Shown: one piece after another, positions 7,968 through 16,894 of the stretch
How the letters are laid out: each line of letters opens with the position of its first letter
Position numbering within the stretch: the stretch's first letter is position 1
DNA from: Myxococcaceae bacterium JPH2
Lineage (GTDB): Bacteria > Myxococcota > Myxococcia > Myxococcales > Myxococcaceae
Reading direction: 5' to 3'
Assembly: GCA_016458225.1 (NCBI GenBank)
Contig: JAEMGR010000017.1
Coordinates: 62,001 to 126,000, forward strand
Length of the DNA: 64,000 nucleotides
The notes under the pieces: model-generated
The model's input: only the letters and a program-made list of their open reading frames with translations
Told to the model about the DNA's origin: nothing
Databases searched by the model: none
Position numbers and translations under genes: made by a program

Positions 7968-9721
7968 TGGCGGGGGTGCTGGCGCGGGTCGCCTCTCCCT
8001 CGGACGTGCGCGCGCTGCCCGAGGCGGAGCTGCCTCGGCTGTGCGAGGAGCTGCGCGAGGCCATCATCACCATTTGCGGCCGGGTGGGTGGACACCTGGG
8101 CGCGTCGCTGGGCGCGGTGGAGCTCATCGTCGCGCTGCACCGCGTGTTCCATTCGCCCTCGGACGCGCTCCTTTTCGACGTGGGCCATCAGGCCTACGCG
8201 CACAAGCTGCTCACCGGGCGCGCCGAGCGAATGCACACGCTGCGGCAGGAAGGGGGCATCGGCCCGTTCCTGGATCCGCGCGAGAGCCCGCACGACGCGT
8301 TGCTCGCGGGACACGCGTGCACGGCGGTGTCCGCGGCGCTGGGGTTGTTGGAAGGGCGCCGGCAGCTGGGCCATCGAGGCCACGTCGTGGCGGTGGTGGG
8401 CGATGGCGCGCTCACGGGTGGCCTGTCCTTCGAGGGGCTCAACAACGCGGGGGGCAGCCACCTGCCGCTCGTCGTCGTGGTGAACGACAACCAGATGTCC
8501 ATCAGCGCCAACGTGGGCGCGGTGCCCGCGCTGCTGCGCACCCGCAACGCGCGGGCCTTCTTCGAGGCGCTCGGCTTCACGTACCTGGGGCCCGTGGATG
8601 GTCATGACCTGAGCGCGCTCGTGCCGGCCTTGCGTGAGGCTCGGTCCGCGTCCCGCCCCGTGGTGGTGCACGCCATGACGCGCAAGGGGCGCGGCTTTCC
8701 TCCCGCCGAGGCGGATGAGCAGACGCGCGGCCACGCCATGGGCCCATATGAGTGGCGCGACGGCAAGCTCGTGCGCTCGCGTGGAGGCCACCGCACGTTC
8801 AGTGAGGCCTTCGCCGCGGCGCTCGAGGACGCGATGGCGAAGGATCCTCGGGTGGTGGCGGTGACGCCGGCCATGCTGGAGGGCTCGGCGCTCACGGGGC
8901 TCAAGCGGCGCTTTCCGGACCGGGTCCACGACGTGGGCATCGCCGAGCAGCACGCCGTCACGTTCTGCGCGGGGCTGGCGGCGGCGGGCGCTCGGCCCGT
9001 GTGCGCCATCTACTCGACGTTCCTCCAGCGCGCGTACGATCAGATCATCCACGACGTGTGTCTCCCCGGGCTGCCGGTCGTCTTCGCGGTGGACCGCGCG
9101 GGGTTGGTGGGCGCGGACGGGGCCACGCATCAGGGGGCCTACGACGTGGCCTTCCTGCGCCCCATTCCGGGCCTGCGGCAGTGGGCGCCCGTGGTGGGAG
9201 AGGACCTGGGGCCCATGCTCCAGTCCGCGCTCGACGGCGGAGTCCCCGCGGTGCTGCGCTTCCCGCGCGGCACGTTGGTGCCCCTGCCGCCGGAGTTGAG
9301 CGCCGAGCCGACTGCGCCGACGGGCGCGCGGTGGCTGCGCCGCGTTCCGGACTCGCGCCTGACGCTGGTGACGCTGGGGCCTCTGGGGCTCGCGGCATTG
9401 GAGGCGGCGCGCGAGGAGCCCACGTGGAGCGTGCTGGATGCGCGGTGCGCGTGGCCGCTCGATGAGGCCGCGCTGCTCGAAGCCGCCGCGGGAGGCCACG
9501 TGGTGGTGGCCGAGGAAGGCACGGTGCGCGGAGGTCTGGGCAGCGCGGTGCTGGAGCTGTACGCGGCGGCGGGCGTGACGCCGCGCGTGCGCCTGGTGGG
9601 CCTGCCGGACCAGTTCATTCCCCACGGTGACGCACGCGTTCAGCGAGCGGAGCTGGGGTTGGATGCCGCGGGGCTGCGGCGCGCGGGCCAGGCCCTGCTG
9701 CGCGGAGAGGTCCTTCGATGA
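7967..9721 (+). CDS. dxs: 1-deoxy-D-xylulose-5-phosphate synthase
   Basis: 584 residues, somewhat shorter than the usual 620-640. Dxs makes 1-deoxy-D-xylulose 5-phosphate from pyruvate and glyceraldehyde 3-phosphate, using thiamine diphosphate, as the first step of the MEP isoprenoid pathway. The N-terminal GGHLGASLGAVEL, DVGHQAYAHKLLTGR, the thiamine-binding GDGALTGGLSFEGLNN and NDNQMSIS, and the central GIAEQHAVTFCAGLA are visible, followed by a transketolase C-terminal domain. It overlaps ispA by one base (TGATG) and tlyA by four (ATGA). The shortness reflects trimmed loops; no active-site motif appears missing. Confidence 0.93.
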   Translation: MAGVLARVASPSDVRALPEAELPRLCEELREAIITICGRVGGHLGASLGAVELIVALHRVFHSPSDALLFDVGHQAYAHKLLTGRAERMHTLRQEGGIGPFLDPRESPHDALLAGHACTAVSAALGLLEGRRQLGHRGHVVAVVGDGALTGGLSFEGLNNAGGSHLPLVVVVNDNQMSISANVGAVPALLRTRNARAFFEALGFTYLGPVDGHDLSALVPALREARSASRPVVVHAMTRKGRGFPPAEADEQTRGHAMGPYEWRDGKLVRSRGGHRTFSEAFAAALEDAMAKDPRVVAVTPAMLEGSALTGLKRRFPDRVHDVGIAEQHAVTFCAGLAAAGARPVCAIYSTFLQRAYDQIIHDVCLPGLPVVFAVDRAGLVGADGATHQGAYDVAFLRPIPGLRQWAPVVGEDLGPMLQSALDGGVPAVLRFPRGTLVPLPPELSAEPTAPTGARWLRRVPDSRLTLVTLGPLGLAALEAAREEPTWSVLDARCAWPLDEAALLEAAAGGHVVVAEEGTVRGGLGSAVLELYAAAGVTPRVRLVGLPDQFIPHGDARVQRAELGLDAAGLRRAGQALLRGEVLR

Positions 9722-10458
9722 AGTCGAAGAAGGAGCGCCTGGACGTCCTGGTGGTGGAGCGCGGGCTGGCCGAGTCGCGCACCAAGGCGCATGCCCTCAT
9801 CCTGGCCGGGCAGGTGGTGGTGGATGACCAGCGCGTGGACAAGCCCGGAGCGCAGGTGTCCGTCAGCGCCGAGCTGCGCCTCAAGGGCGAAGTGATGCCC
9901 TATGTGTCCCGAGGCGGGCTGAAGCTGAAGGCCGCGCTGGAGCAGTTCCAGCTTGACGTCACGGGGCGCGTGGGCGCGGACATCGGCGCGAGCACGGGCG
10001 GCTTCACGGACTGCCTGCTTCAACACGGTGTCGTGCGCGTGCACGCCATCGACGTGGGCTATGGCCAGCTTCACGAGAAGCTGCGCAAGGACCCTCGGGT
10101 GCGCTCGCGCGAGCGCGTCAACGCGCGCTACCTCACGGAAGAGGACCTGCCGGAGAAGGTGAGCGTCGTCGTCATCGACGTGAGCTTCATCTCGCTCACG
10201 CAGGTGCTGCCCTCGGTGCTGCCCTACCTGGAGTCGGGTGGCCTGCTCGTCGCGCTGGTGAAGCCGCAGTTCGAGGTGGGCCCGGACAAGGTGGGCAAGG
10301 GCGGGGTAGTGCGAGACGCCGTCGCGCGCCAGGAGTGCATCGACGCGATGACGGCGTTCGTGGGCACGCAGGGGCTCGCCGTGCGCGGGTGGATGGACTG
10401 CCCCGTCCCCGGGCCCGCTGGCAACGTGGAAGCGCTCCTCGTCGCCGAGCGGGCCTGA
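9718..10458 (+). CDS. tlyA: TlyA-family rRNA (cytidine-2'-O)-methyltransferase
   Basis: 246 residues. It has an N-terminal S4 RNA-binding domain (ERLDVLVVERGLAESRTKAH, about residues 5-65) followed by an FtsJ-like SAM methyltransferase (GADIGASTGGFTDCLLQHG; VVIDVSFISL; LVKPQFEVG). TlyA proteins 2'-O-methylate rRNA; many are annotated as haemolysins for historical reasons. It is the last gene of the xseA-xseB-ispA-dxs-tlyA unit, a gene order known in other bacteria. It converges on the lipoprotein gene 11 bases downstream. Whether it modifies 23S alone or both 16S and 23S rRNA is not decided here. Confidence 0.9.
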   Translation: MKSKKERLDVLVVERGLAESRTKAHALILAGQVVVDDQRVDKPGAQVSVSAELRLKGEVMPYVSRGGLKLKAALEQFQLDVTGRVGADIGASTGGFTDCLLQHGVVRVHAIDVGYGQLHEKLRKDPRVRSRERVNARYLTEEDLPEKVSVVVIDVSFISLTQVLPSVLPYLESGGLLVALVKPQFEVGPDKVGKGGVVRDAVARQECIDAMTAFVGTQGLAVRGWMDCPVPGPAGNVEALLVAERA

Positions 10459-10469
10459 GGGCCGACCCG

Positions 10470-12026
10470 TTACGGGTGGACCTGGCGGTACTGGGACAGC
10501 TTGAGGGCCTGGACCAGCTTGTTGCCCACGCGGATCCACAGGCGGCCGTCGTCATCCACCGAGGCGGCGAGGCTGCTGGCCACCTCGTAGCGGAAGACCT
10601 CGCCCAGCTCGGCCGAGTCCACGCCGACAATCTCCACCGGCAAGGTGGCCGGGCCCGTCGCGCTGCGGGCCGGGCCGTTCAGCAAGTAGAACTCGGAGCT
10701 GGTGGAGCGGCTCGTCTGGACCTGGAGGATGCGCAGCGAACCGCTGGCGTCCACGGAGAGCCCGCCCTTGTTCTTGATGGTGCCGCTGGCGGTGTCGAGG
10801 AACCAGACGCGCTGGGCGCTGATGACGGCCAGTCGCGTGCCGGCGGCGTAGGGGATGAGGGCCGAGATGGTGCCGGGCAGGGTTCCACGGGTCCACTTCT
10901 GGTTGGTGCCCGCGCAGCCGTCCTGGCTGGTGATGCAGGCCATGACCTTGGACTGGTTGTTGGCCTGCACGAAGCCGATGTAGGCGACAGCGCCATCGGG
11001 ACTGAAGGCCACGGTGGGGACGTTCTCCAGCTTGCCATTGTACTCAGCGAGGGCGTGCTCGGTGACGACGGCGCCCGTGGCACCGTTGAGCTGCGTGACG
11101 ACGACCTGGAGGATGTCGGTGGTGCCCTTCTGTCGGGAGACCCCGAAGAGCACGTCGGCGCCGCGCTCGATGGGCAGCGCGGCCGTCTTATCGAAGAGGG
11201 TGGGTGCGTACGTCCACGTGAAGCTGCCGCTCGAGGCGGTGTGCTGCAGGCGCGAGACGCGGGTGACGCCCTCGGTGATGAGCGCGTCGCCGTTGGACAT
11301 GACGGACAGTCCCTCGATGTCGAGGCCCGAGGACGTGCGCCCGGTGATGACGAAGTTGTCGTCCACCGCGAGCGCGCCCGAGCCCGGCGTCCACACCCAG
11401 CGCTTGCCGGAGGCCTCGTTGCGCGGCGTGACGACGGTGTCCGGGTTGCAGACGATGTCCATGTCCACCGTCTTGAGGACGGTGCCCGCCGAGTCCACGC
11501 GGTAGAGCGTGGACTGCCCCGTCGCGGGATTGCCGCAGCCGATGAAGTTGACCTTGGTGCCCCGGCCCTCGGCGAGGAACAGGTCCGTGACGACCTGCTC
11601 GCCCTTGGGGTCGGTGATGAGCTGCTCCACCGGGAAGAACGTCGCGGACTGGGGCTGCGAGACGTTCTTGCGCCCGTCCGAGCAGGTGGCCTGCGCCTTG
11701 AGGGCCAGGCTGGCCGCGATGCCGCTGGTGTACTTGATGTCGTTGGAGGCCAGCTCCAGCGGCGTATCCGGGCCCGAGTAGGTGAACGTCTTGAGGAACG
11801 TGTCGCGGTCGTAGAGGGACAGCTCCGCCACCTTGTCGCAGCCGGACACGGTGACAGTGACCTTCAGCGAGCGGGCCGCCGTGTTGGGCTCGGGGATGGT
11901 GAGCGAGACCTGGGGCGGGTCCGGCTGGGCAGGCGGCTTGGGGTCACCGCAGGCGGTGGCCCCCACCAGGGCGAGGCTCAGGAGCGAGGTGCGCAGCGCG
12001 CGACGGGATAGGAGTGCGGGGTGCAT
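10470..12026 (-). CDS. predicted lipoprotein of unknown function
   Basis: 518 residues. The N-terminus is a lipoprotein signal (basic start, LLSLALVGATAC, Cys at about residue 26) followed by a proline-rich segment, so the protein is probably anchored in the outer or inner membrane. The rest is beta-rich. An Ig-like stretch (VSLTIPEPNTAARSLKVTV) comes first, then a region with repeated VxxDxxG-type strands that suggests a propeller-like fold (for example ALIPYAAGTRLAVISAQRV and DASGSLRILQVQT). No enzyme motif is visible. It is convergent with tlyA and lies 36 bases downstream of the OmpA-family gene on the same strand, so the two may be cotranscribed. Confidence 0.75.
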   Translation of the reverse strand: MHPALLSRRALRTSLLSLALVGATACGDPKPPAQPDPPQVSLTIPEPNTAARSLKVTVTVSGCDKVAELSLYDRDTFLKTFTYSGPDTPLELASNDIKYTSGIAASLALKAQATCSDGRKNVSQPQSATFFPVEQLITDPKGEQVVTDLFLAEGRGTKVNFIGCGNPATGQSTLYRVDSAGTVLKTVDMDIVCNPDTVVTPRNEASGKRWVWTPGSGALAVDDNFVITGRTSSGLDIEGLSVMSNGDALITEGVTRVSRLQHTASSGSFTWTYAPTLFDKTAALPIERGADVLFGVSRQKGTTDILQVVVTQLNGATGAVVTEHALAEYNGKLENVPTVAFSPDGAVAYIGFVQANNQSKVMACITSQDGCAGTNQKWTRGTLPGTISALIPYAAGTRLAVISAQRVWFLDTASGTIKNKGGLSVDASGSLRILQVQTSRSTSSEFYLLNGPARSATGPATLPVEIVGVDSAELGEVFRYEVASSLAASVDDDGRLWIRVGNKLVQALKLSQYRQVHP

Positions 12027-12062
12027 GGCCTCGCACTCTATCGCCGCGCCGCGTGGCCGGCA

Positions 12063-14165
12063 TCACCGGTCCAGGATGAGCAACTCCACGCGGCGGTTCA
12101 GCTCCCGGCCCCTCGGGGTGAGGTTGGGTGCCACCGGCCGGCTGTCGCCGTAGCCCTCCGACTCCAGGCGCGTCGCGTCGATGCCCGCCCGAGCCAGCGC
12201 GCTCACCACGGCCTTCGCCCGGTCCTTGGAGAGCTGGAGGTTGGCATCCTTGTCGCCCTGGTTGTCCGTGTGGGCCTCCACCCGCACGCGGTGGTTGCCC
12301 GCGCGCACGAGTACGTCCACCACCTGGGCCAGCACCGCGTCGTTGTCCGGCAGGAGCAGGGCCTTTCCGTCCGCGAAGTGCAGCGGCTGGAGCAGCTCCA
12401 GCTTGTTGTCCTTGATGCTCACGAGCCGCTTCTTCGGCTCCGGCTCCAGGTCGAACGCGAGCGACAAGGGCGTGCCCTCCGCCACCTGCACGGTGCGCGT
12501 CTGCGCCAGGTAGCCCGGCGCGGTGACGACGGCCACGTAGGTGCCCGCAGGCAGCTCCGCGACACTGGGGCTGGAGGCGGACTCGGACATGGCGAGCTGC
12601 GCCGGCTTCGGGCCTTGGAGCGCCACGGTCGCCGTCACGGGCTTCTTCTTCGACGCCACCGAGACGGAGACCTGGGCGGGGCGTGCCTCACGCTGCAGCG
12701 TCAGCTCCACCACGGACTTCTCTCCGGGCTGCAGGATGAGTTCACGCGTCAGCGGGTGGTAGCCCTCCTTGCGCACGAGCAGCTTCACCGCGCCGGGCGT
12801 CAGCTCGTACGTGAGGAACCGGCCGGCCTCGGTGTCCGTGGCCACGGGCGGCAGGCCCGCCACCGCGACGAGGACGCCGCCCACCGGCTTGTGGGTTTCC
12901 GCATCCATCACCGTCCCCGACACCTGCGCGAGCTTGGGCGCGGGCGGTGCCACCTTTCGCTCGCGAACCTGCTCCACCACCTTCGTCGGCTCATGCCCCA
13001 GCACGTCCACCGTGTAGGCCGCGCCCACCACGAGGTTGAACGGCGGCACGGGCGCCACGCCCATGCCCACGTTTCGCTGGAGGCCGAATTCGGCGGCAGC
13101 GGTGAACGAGAGGTCCTTGAGGGCGGTGACTCGGGCGCCCAGGCCGAGCACCTGGGGCGCGACGCTGCCGGAGGACAAGGTGCGCCCATCCGGGGAGACG
13201 AGCGGACCGCCCGTGCCGAGCGGCTGCGCGCGGCTGTACTCCAGGAAGGGTGTCACCCCGGGGAGCGGCACCTCCACGCCGAGCGCGAGCGCCAGCCGGC
13301 TGTACCGGTTGATGCCCAGCGCGTACTCCTCCGAGGCGTTCAGCTTCGCGTCGTCCGCCAGACTCTGGGTGCCGTCGAACAGCAGGCCCAGGTTGGCGTG
13401 CACGCGCAGGGGCAGACGCGCATCGACCTCGTGCAGGTCATATGTGCCCACCAGCCTGGGCGCGAAGCCCCACGCGGTCTTGTCCACGGACGCATCCCCC
13501 ACGCCCGAGAACGTCATCATGCGCACGTCGATGCCAGCCCAAAGTCCCGGCATCCACTGGCGCGAGGCGCGCGCTCCGAAGGTCACGTCGCCGAGCGCCT
13601 GGATGAGGCGCGGCGAGGTGCGCGAGTTGGTGTTGGCGGAGGCCGAGTAGGCCGCGAAGGCCTGGAGGAACTCCACGGGGGTGTACGCCAGCGAGAACGT
13701 CCCGGACGTGCGCGAGTTCGTCGCGTCGCGGACCGGGAAGTCGCTGCCGTGGGAGTACTCGCCCACCACGCCGAAGCGGAGCAGTCCGGGCGACCCCAGA
13801 TCGGCGCCGGCGATGCGCAGCAGACCCACCCCGCCCGTGCTGGTGGAGCCTCGGCGCAGGTTGCGCGGATCCGTCCAGGCGTTGTGAAGGGTGGCCGGGC
13901 TGTGAGGTTCGTTGCCGGCGACGACGACCTCTCGCGTGGAGATGATCTCCGCGTCGTTCTCGGTGCGGGCGCTCGCGGGGAGCGCGCCGGGGGATTGGCT
14001 GGATGCCCGGCGGCCGGGCGACCCAGCAGCCTGGGCTTGGGTGGGGAAGGAAGTCGTCTCGTCGACGTTCTGGGCCCGAGCCGGGCCCGCCGTGCAGACG
14101 ACCGAGGCCGTCAGGCACAAAGAGGGCACGACGAGACCCTGACGAAGGATTCTAGGGACACGCAC
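12063..14165 (-). CDS. OmpA-family outer-membrane protein with carboxypeptidase-like repeats
   Basis: 700 residues from a GTG start. A signal peptide (LCLTASVVCTAGPARA) is followed by a region with alternating strands that looks like a beta-barrel (about residues 100-370). Next come carboxypeptidase-regulatory/PEGA-like beta domains (VSGTVMDAETHKPVGGVLVA and two more) and, at the C-terminus, an OmpA peptidoglycan-binding domain (LHFADGKALLLPD, RVEAHTDNQGDKDANLQLS, LSKDRAKAV and a final NRRVELLIL). It probably ties the outer membrane to peptidoglycan. The plan recalls TraB of Myxococcus outer-membrane exchange, but no TraA-like gene is adjacent, so that identity is not claimed. Confidence 0.82.
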   Translation of the reverse strand: MRVPRILRQGLVVPSLCLTASVVCTAGPARAQNVDETTSFPTQAQAAGSPGRRASSQSPGALPASARTENDAEIISTREVVVAGNEPHSPATLHNAWTDPRNLRRGSTSTGGVGLLRIAGADLGSPGLLRFGVVGEYSHGSDFPVRDATNSRTSGTFSLAYTPVEFLQAFAAYSASANTNSRTSPRLIQALGDVTFGARASRQWMPGLWAGIDVRMMTFSGVGDASVDKTAWGFAPRLVGTYDLHEVDARLPLRVHANLGLLFDGTQSLADDAKLNASEEYALGINRYSRLALALGVEVPLPGVTPFLEYSRAQPLGTGGPLVSPDGRTLSSGSVAPQVLGLGARVTALKDLSFTAAAEFGLQRNVGMGVAPVPPFNLVVGAAYTVDVLGHEPTKVVEQVRERKVAPPAPKLAQVSGTVMDAETHKPVGGVLVAVAGLPPVATDTEAGRFLTYELTPGAVKLLVRKEGYHPLTRELILQPGEKSVVELTLQREARPAQVSVSVASKKKPVTATVALQGPKPAQLAMSESASSPSVAELPAGTYVAVVTAPGYLAQTRTVQVAEGTPLSLAFDLEPEPKKRLVSIKDNKLELLQPLHFADGKALLLPDNDAVLAQVVDVLVRAGNHRVRVEAHTDNQGDKDANLQLSKDRAKAVVSALARAGIDATRLESEGYGDSRPVAPNLTPRGRELNRRVELLILDR

Positions 14166-14271
14166 GGCGAGCGAGTATATGTCGCGCCCCTTCTCTCACA
14201 ATTCCCGCCAGGGAGGATCCGCCCGCATGCTGGCTCGCGGACGGGTTAGACGGCATGATCCGGATTCGACC

Positions 14272-14343
14272 ATGACGCCTTACGCACCCACAGGGTTTCA
14301 GCAGCGCTCCCATCTGGCCCGCGCGGGCGGGGAGGCGCCGTGA
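14272..14343 (+). CDS. possible 23-codon leader ORF upstream of the hybrid kinase
   Basis: An ATG at 14272 opens a 23-codon frame whose TGA overlaps the GTG start of the hybrid kinase gene (GTGA at 14340-14343). The geometry is that of translationally coupled genes elsewhere in this window. There is no strong Shine-Dalgarno sequence before the ATG and the peptide has no recognisable feature, so it may be a chance frame. Confidence 0.2.
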   Translation: MTPYAPTGFQQRSHLARAGGEAP

Positions 14344-16850
14344 GGATTGACCTCCTGGCGGAGCAGCGCGGCCGTGTCCTGGTGCTGGCGGAGAAGGGCC
14401 CGGGCGCCGCGTTGCTGGAGCGGCTCACCGCGAGTGGCTACCAGTGCGCCGCCGCCGAGAAGGCCACGGGCCTGGAAGAGGTGGTGGATCAACTCCAGCC
14501 CGAGGTGGTGCTGCTCGCGGTGACGGCCAAGCGGGCCGCGGCGCTGCTGGAGTCGGTGCGCAAGGTGGACAAGCTCCAGCGCTTGCCGGTGCTGGTGGAC
14601 CAGGGGCGCACGCGCTCGGCGGGGGCGTTCAAGGAACTGGCGGTGGACGACTTCGTTCGCGGCGCGGACGAGCTGGTGCCTCGGCTGGAGTCCGCCCTGC
14701 GCGCGTGGCGGCTGCGGGAGCGCGAGGAGCGGATCCGCCTGCGCATGGGCATGCTGCTGGAGATCACCCAGGCGGCGACCAGCTCGCTGGAACTGGAGGA
14801 GATCCTCCGCATCGCCGTGGAGAAGGTGGGGCGGGTGACGGGCACGGACCGCTGCTCGGTGGTGCTCGTGGAGGGCAGCCACGCGCGCACCGCCACGGTC
14901 GTCGCCACGCAGGAGGATCCGAGCCTCGTTCAGCTCGACATCGAGGTGGCTCGCTATCCCGAGCTGCGGCGCGCGCTGGAGACGCGGCAGCCCGTGTTGA
15001 TTGAAGAGGCCCAGCGGGATCCTCTGATGGCCGAGGTGCGGACCTCGCTCTTGCCCCTGGGCGTGAAGTCCATCCTGGTGCAGCCGCTCATCTGTCAGGA
15101 CGACTTGTTGGGCGCGCTCTTCCTGCGCGTGTCGCGGGTGGACGCGTCGTTTGGTCGGGACGAGCAGGAGTTCGCCCAGGCCGTGGCCGGAGTGCTGGCC
15201 AACTCCATCCGCAACGCGCGCCTGCACACCGCGGTGAAGAAGAAGCGCGAGGACCTGGAGCTGGCGTACGTCGAGCGCTATCGCGAACTCAACGAAGCCA
15301 ACCGGCGCCTGAAGGAACTCAACCGGCTCAAGGATGAGATCATCGCCGTGTGCAGCCACGACCTGCGCGCGCCGCTGCAGGTGCTGCTGGGCCACGGCCG
15401 TTTGTTGCTCGAGGGCCCCCTGGAGCCCCAGCAGAAGCAGTCCGCCGAGGCGATGATTCGCCAGGGCCGCAAGATCCTCACGCTGGTCGAGTCGCTGCTG
15501 GAGAAGGGGAAGGGCGAGGCGGCGCGCTTGTCCATCGAGCCGCGCGTGCTGGACGTGGCGCAGCTGTGCCGCGACGCGGTGAGCGAGCTGGAGATCCTCG
15601 CGGCCGAGCGTGGCGTGTCGTTGCGCTCCGAGTGCCCGGACAGCCTCATGCTCATCGGCGATGAGATGAAGCTGCACGAGGTGCTCCAGAACCTCATCAG
15701 CAACGCCATCCAGCACGCGAGCGCCTCGGGCGAGGTGGTGGTGCGCACGCAGCGTCTGTCGCGTCCGGATGGCGACGCGGTGCGGGTGATGGTGTCCGAC
15801 GACGGCGTGGGCATTCCGCCGGACGAGCTGCACCTCGTGTTCGACCGCTACCGCCACGGCCCGAAGGGGACGGGGCTGGGGCTCGCCATCTGCAAGGAGT
15901 TCGTCGAGCTGCACGGCGGAGAAATCTGGGCGGAGAGCCCGACCGAGGGCGGCTGCACGTTCGTCTTCACGCTGCCGCTGGCCCAGGAGGCGGCGCGCAA
16001 CCCTCGGCCGCAGCCCGCGCCAAGCGCCGTGCCCGAGCAGCCGCGCGTGCTCGTGGTGGAGGACGAGCCGGAGATCGCCGCGGTGCTCACGGAGGTGCTG
16101 CGCTCCAAGTACCGCGTGGAGGTGGCGCGCGATGGCGCGGAGGGCCTGGCCAAGGCTCGCGCGACGCGGCCGGACCTGGTGGTGATGGACGTGTTCCTGC
16201 CGAAGCTGGACGGCCTGGACGCGGCCATGCACCTGAAGTCCTCCTCGGACACGGCGCACATCCCCGTCATCCTGTTGTCTGCCCACCAGGGCGTGGCCGA
16301 CAAGGTCCGCGCGCTCAACCTGGGCGCGGTGGACTACATGAGCAAGCCGTTCAACGCGGTGGAGTTGCTCAGCCGCACCGAGCGCGCGCTCAAGCTGCGC
16401 CAGGGCGAGAAGGAGCAGCAGGAGAAGGCCTCCGCGCTGCAGAAGCGCACGGGGAGCGACCCCTCCACGGGCCTGCACGATCGACGCGGCCTCTTGCTGC
16501 GGCTGGAGCAGGAGGTGGCGCGCAGCCGTCGCTACCACCGCGCGCTCAGCCTGGCGGTGCTGCGGCCGGACCGGCTGGTGGACACGCTGCCCTCGAACAT
16601 GGGCGACGTCATGCGCAAGCGCGTCCGCCACCCCGACGCAATCGCCCACCTGGGCAGCGGCGTCTTCGCGGTGGTGTTGCCCGAGTGCAACGCCGAGGCC
16701 GCACGCACCGTCATCGGTCGGCTGCTGCCCGATGTCGAAAAGGTGACGTCCATCGAGTACCGCTCGGCGGTGGCGGACGTTAGCCAGGACAGCGACCCGG
16801 TGGAGAAGCTGCTGGAGAAGCTGGGCGCCCCGCCGCTCGAGGTGGTCTGA
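14340..16850 (+). CDS. hybrid sensor histidine kinase with degenerate receiver and GGDEF-like ends
   Basis: 836 residues, GTG start behind GGAGG, no membrane helix. Domains: a receiver-like N-terminus (about 1-120) in which the expected phosphoacceptor strand reads VVLLAVTAK, without Asp; a GAF sensor (about 140-290); a HisKA dimerisation helix with His in CSHDLRAPLQ (about residue 340); a HATPase (NLISNAIQHAS, DDGVGIPPDE, KGTGLGLAICKEF); a canonical receiver (about 569-690) with Asp in VVMDVFLPKLDG; and a C-terminal GGDEF-like domain (about 704-830). In the last, the TGLxNRR motif survives as TGLHDRRG but the GGDEF signature is HLGSGVF. It probably phosphorylates its own receiver. The C-terminal domain should not make cyclic di-GMP. 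Confidence 0.88.
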   Translation: MRIDLLAEQRGRVLVLAEKGPGAALLERLTASGYQCAAAEKATGLEEVVDQLQPEVVLLAVTAKRAAALLESVRKVDKLQRLPVLVDQGRTRSAGAFKELAVDDFVRGADELVPRLESALRAWRLREREERIRLRMGMLLEITQAATSSLELEEILRIAVEKVGRVTGTDRCSVVLVEGSHARTATVVATQEDPSLVQLDIEVARYPELRRALETRQPVLIEEAQRDPLMAEVRTSLLPLGVKSILVQPLICQDDLLGALFLRVSRVDASFGRDEQEFAQAVAGVLANSIRNARLHTAVKKKREDLELAYVERYRELNEANRRLKELNRLKDEIIAVCSHDLRAPLQVLLGHGRLLLEGPLEPQQKQSAEAMIRQGRKILTLVESLLEKGKGEAARLSIEPRVLDVAQLCRDAVSELEILAAERGVSLRSECPDSLMLIGDEMKLHEVLQNLISNAIQHASASGEVVVRTQRLSRPDGDAVRVMVSDDGVGIPPDELHLVFDRYRHGPKGTGLGLAICKEFVELHGGEIWAESPTEGGCTFVFTLPLAQEAARNPRPQPAPSAVPEQPRVLVVEDEPEIAAVLTEVLRSKYRVEVARDGAEGLAKARATRPDLVVMDVFLPKLDGLDAAMHLKSSSDTAHIPVILLSAHQGVADKVRALNLGAVDYMSKPFNAVELLSRTERALKLRQGEKEQQEKASALQKRTGSDPSTGLHDRRGLLLRLEQEVARSRRYHRALSLAVLRPDRLVDTLPSNMGDVMRKRVRHPDAIAHLGSGVFAVVLPECNAEAARTVIGRLLPDVEKVTSIEYRSAVADVSQDSDPVEKLLEKLGAPPLEVV

Positions 16851-16894
16851 GCGACCTGCGCACGGGCGCCGGGCGGAGTAGAGTTCGGGGCAGC

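Noticed and set aside
10465-10477. ACCCG-TTA-CGGGT hairpin between tlyA and the lipoprotein gene as terminator
   Set aside because: Only five base pairs, no U-tract, and it contains the stop codon of the minus-strand gene.
12021-14249. A 742-codon plus-strand frame over the OmpA-family gene
   Set aside because: The antisense strand carries a signal peptide and OmpA domain; this frame has neither start context nor domain.
14298-16649. A 783-codon minus-strand frame over the hybrid kinase
   Set aside because: Shadow of a gene with clear HisKA, HATPase and receiver motifs.
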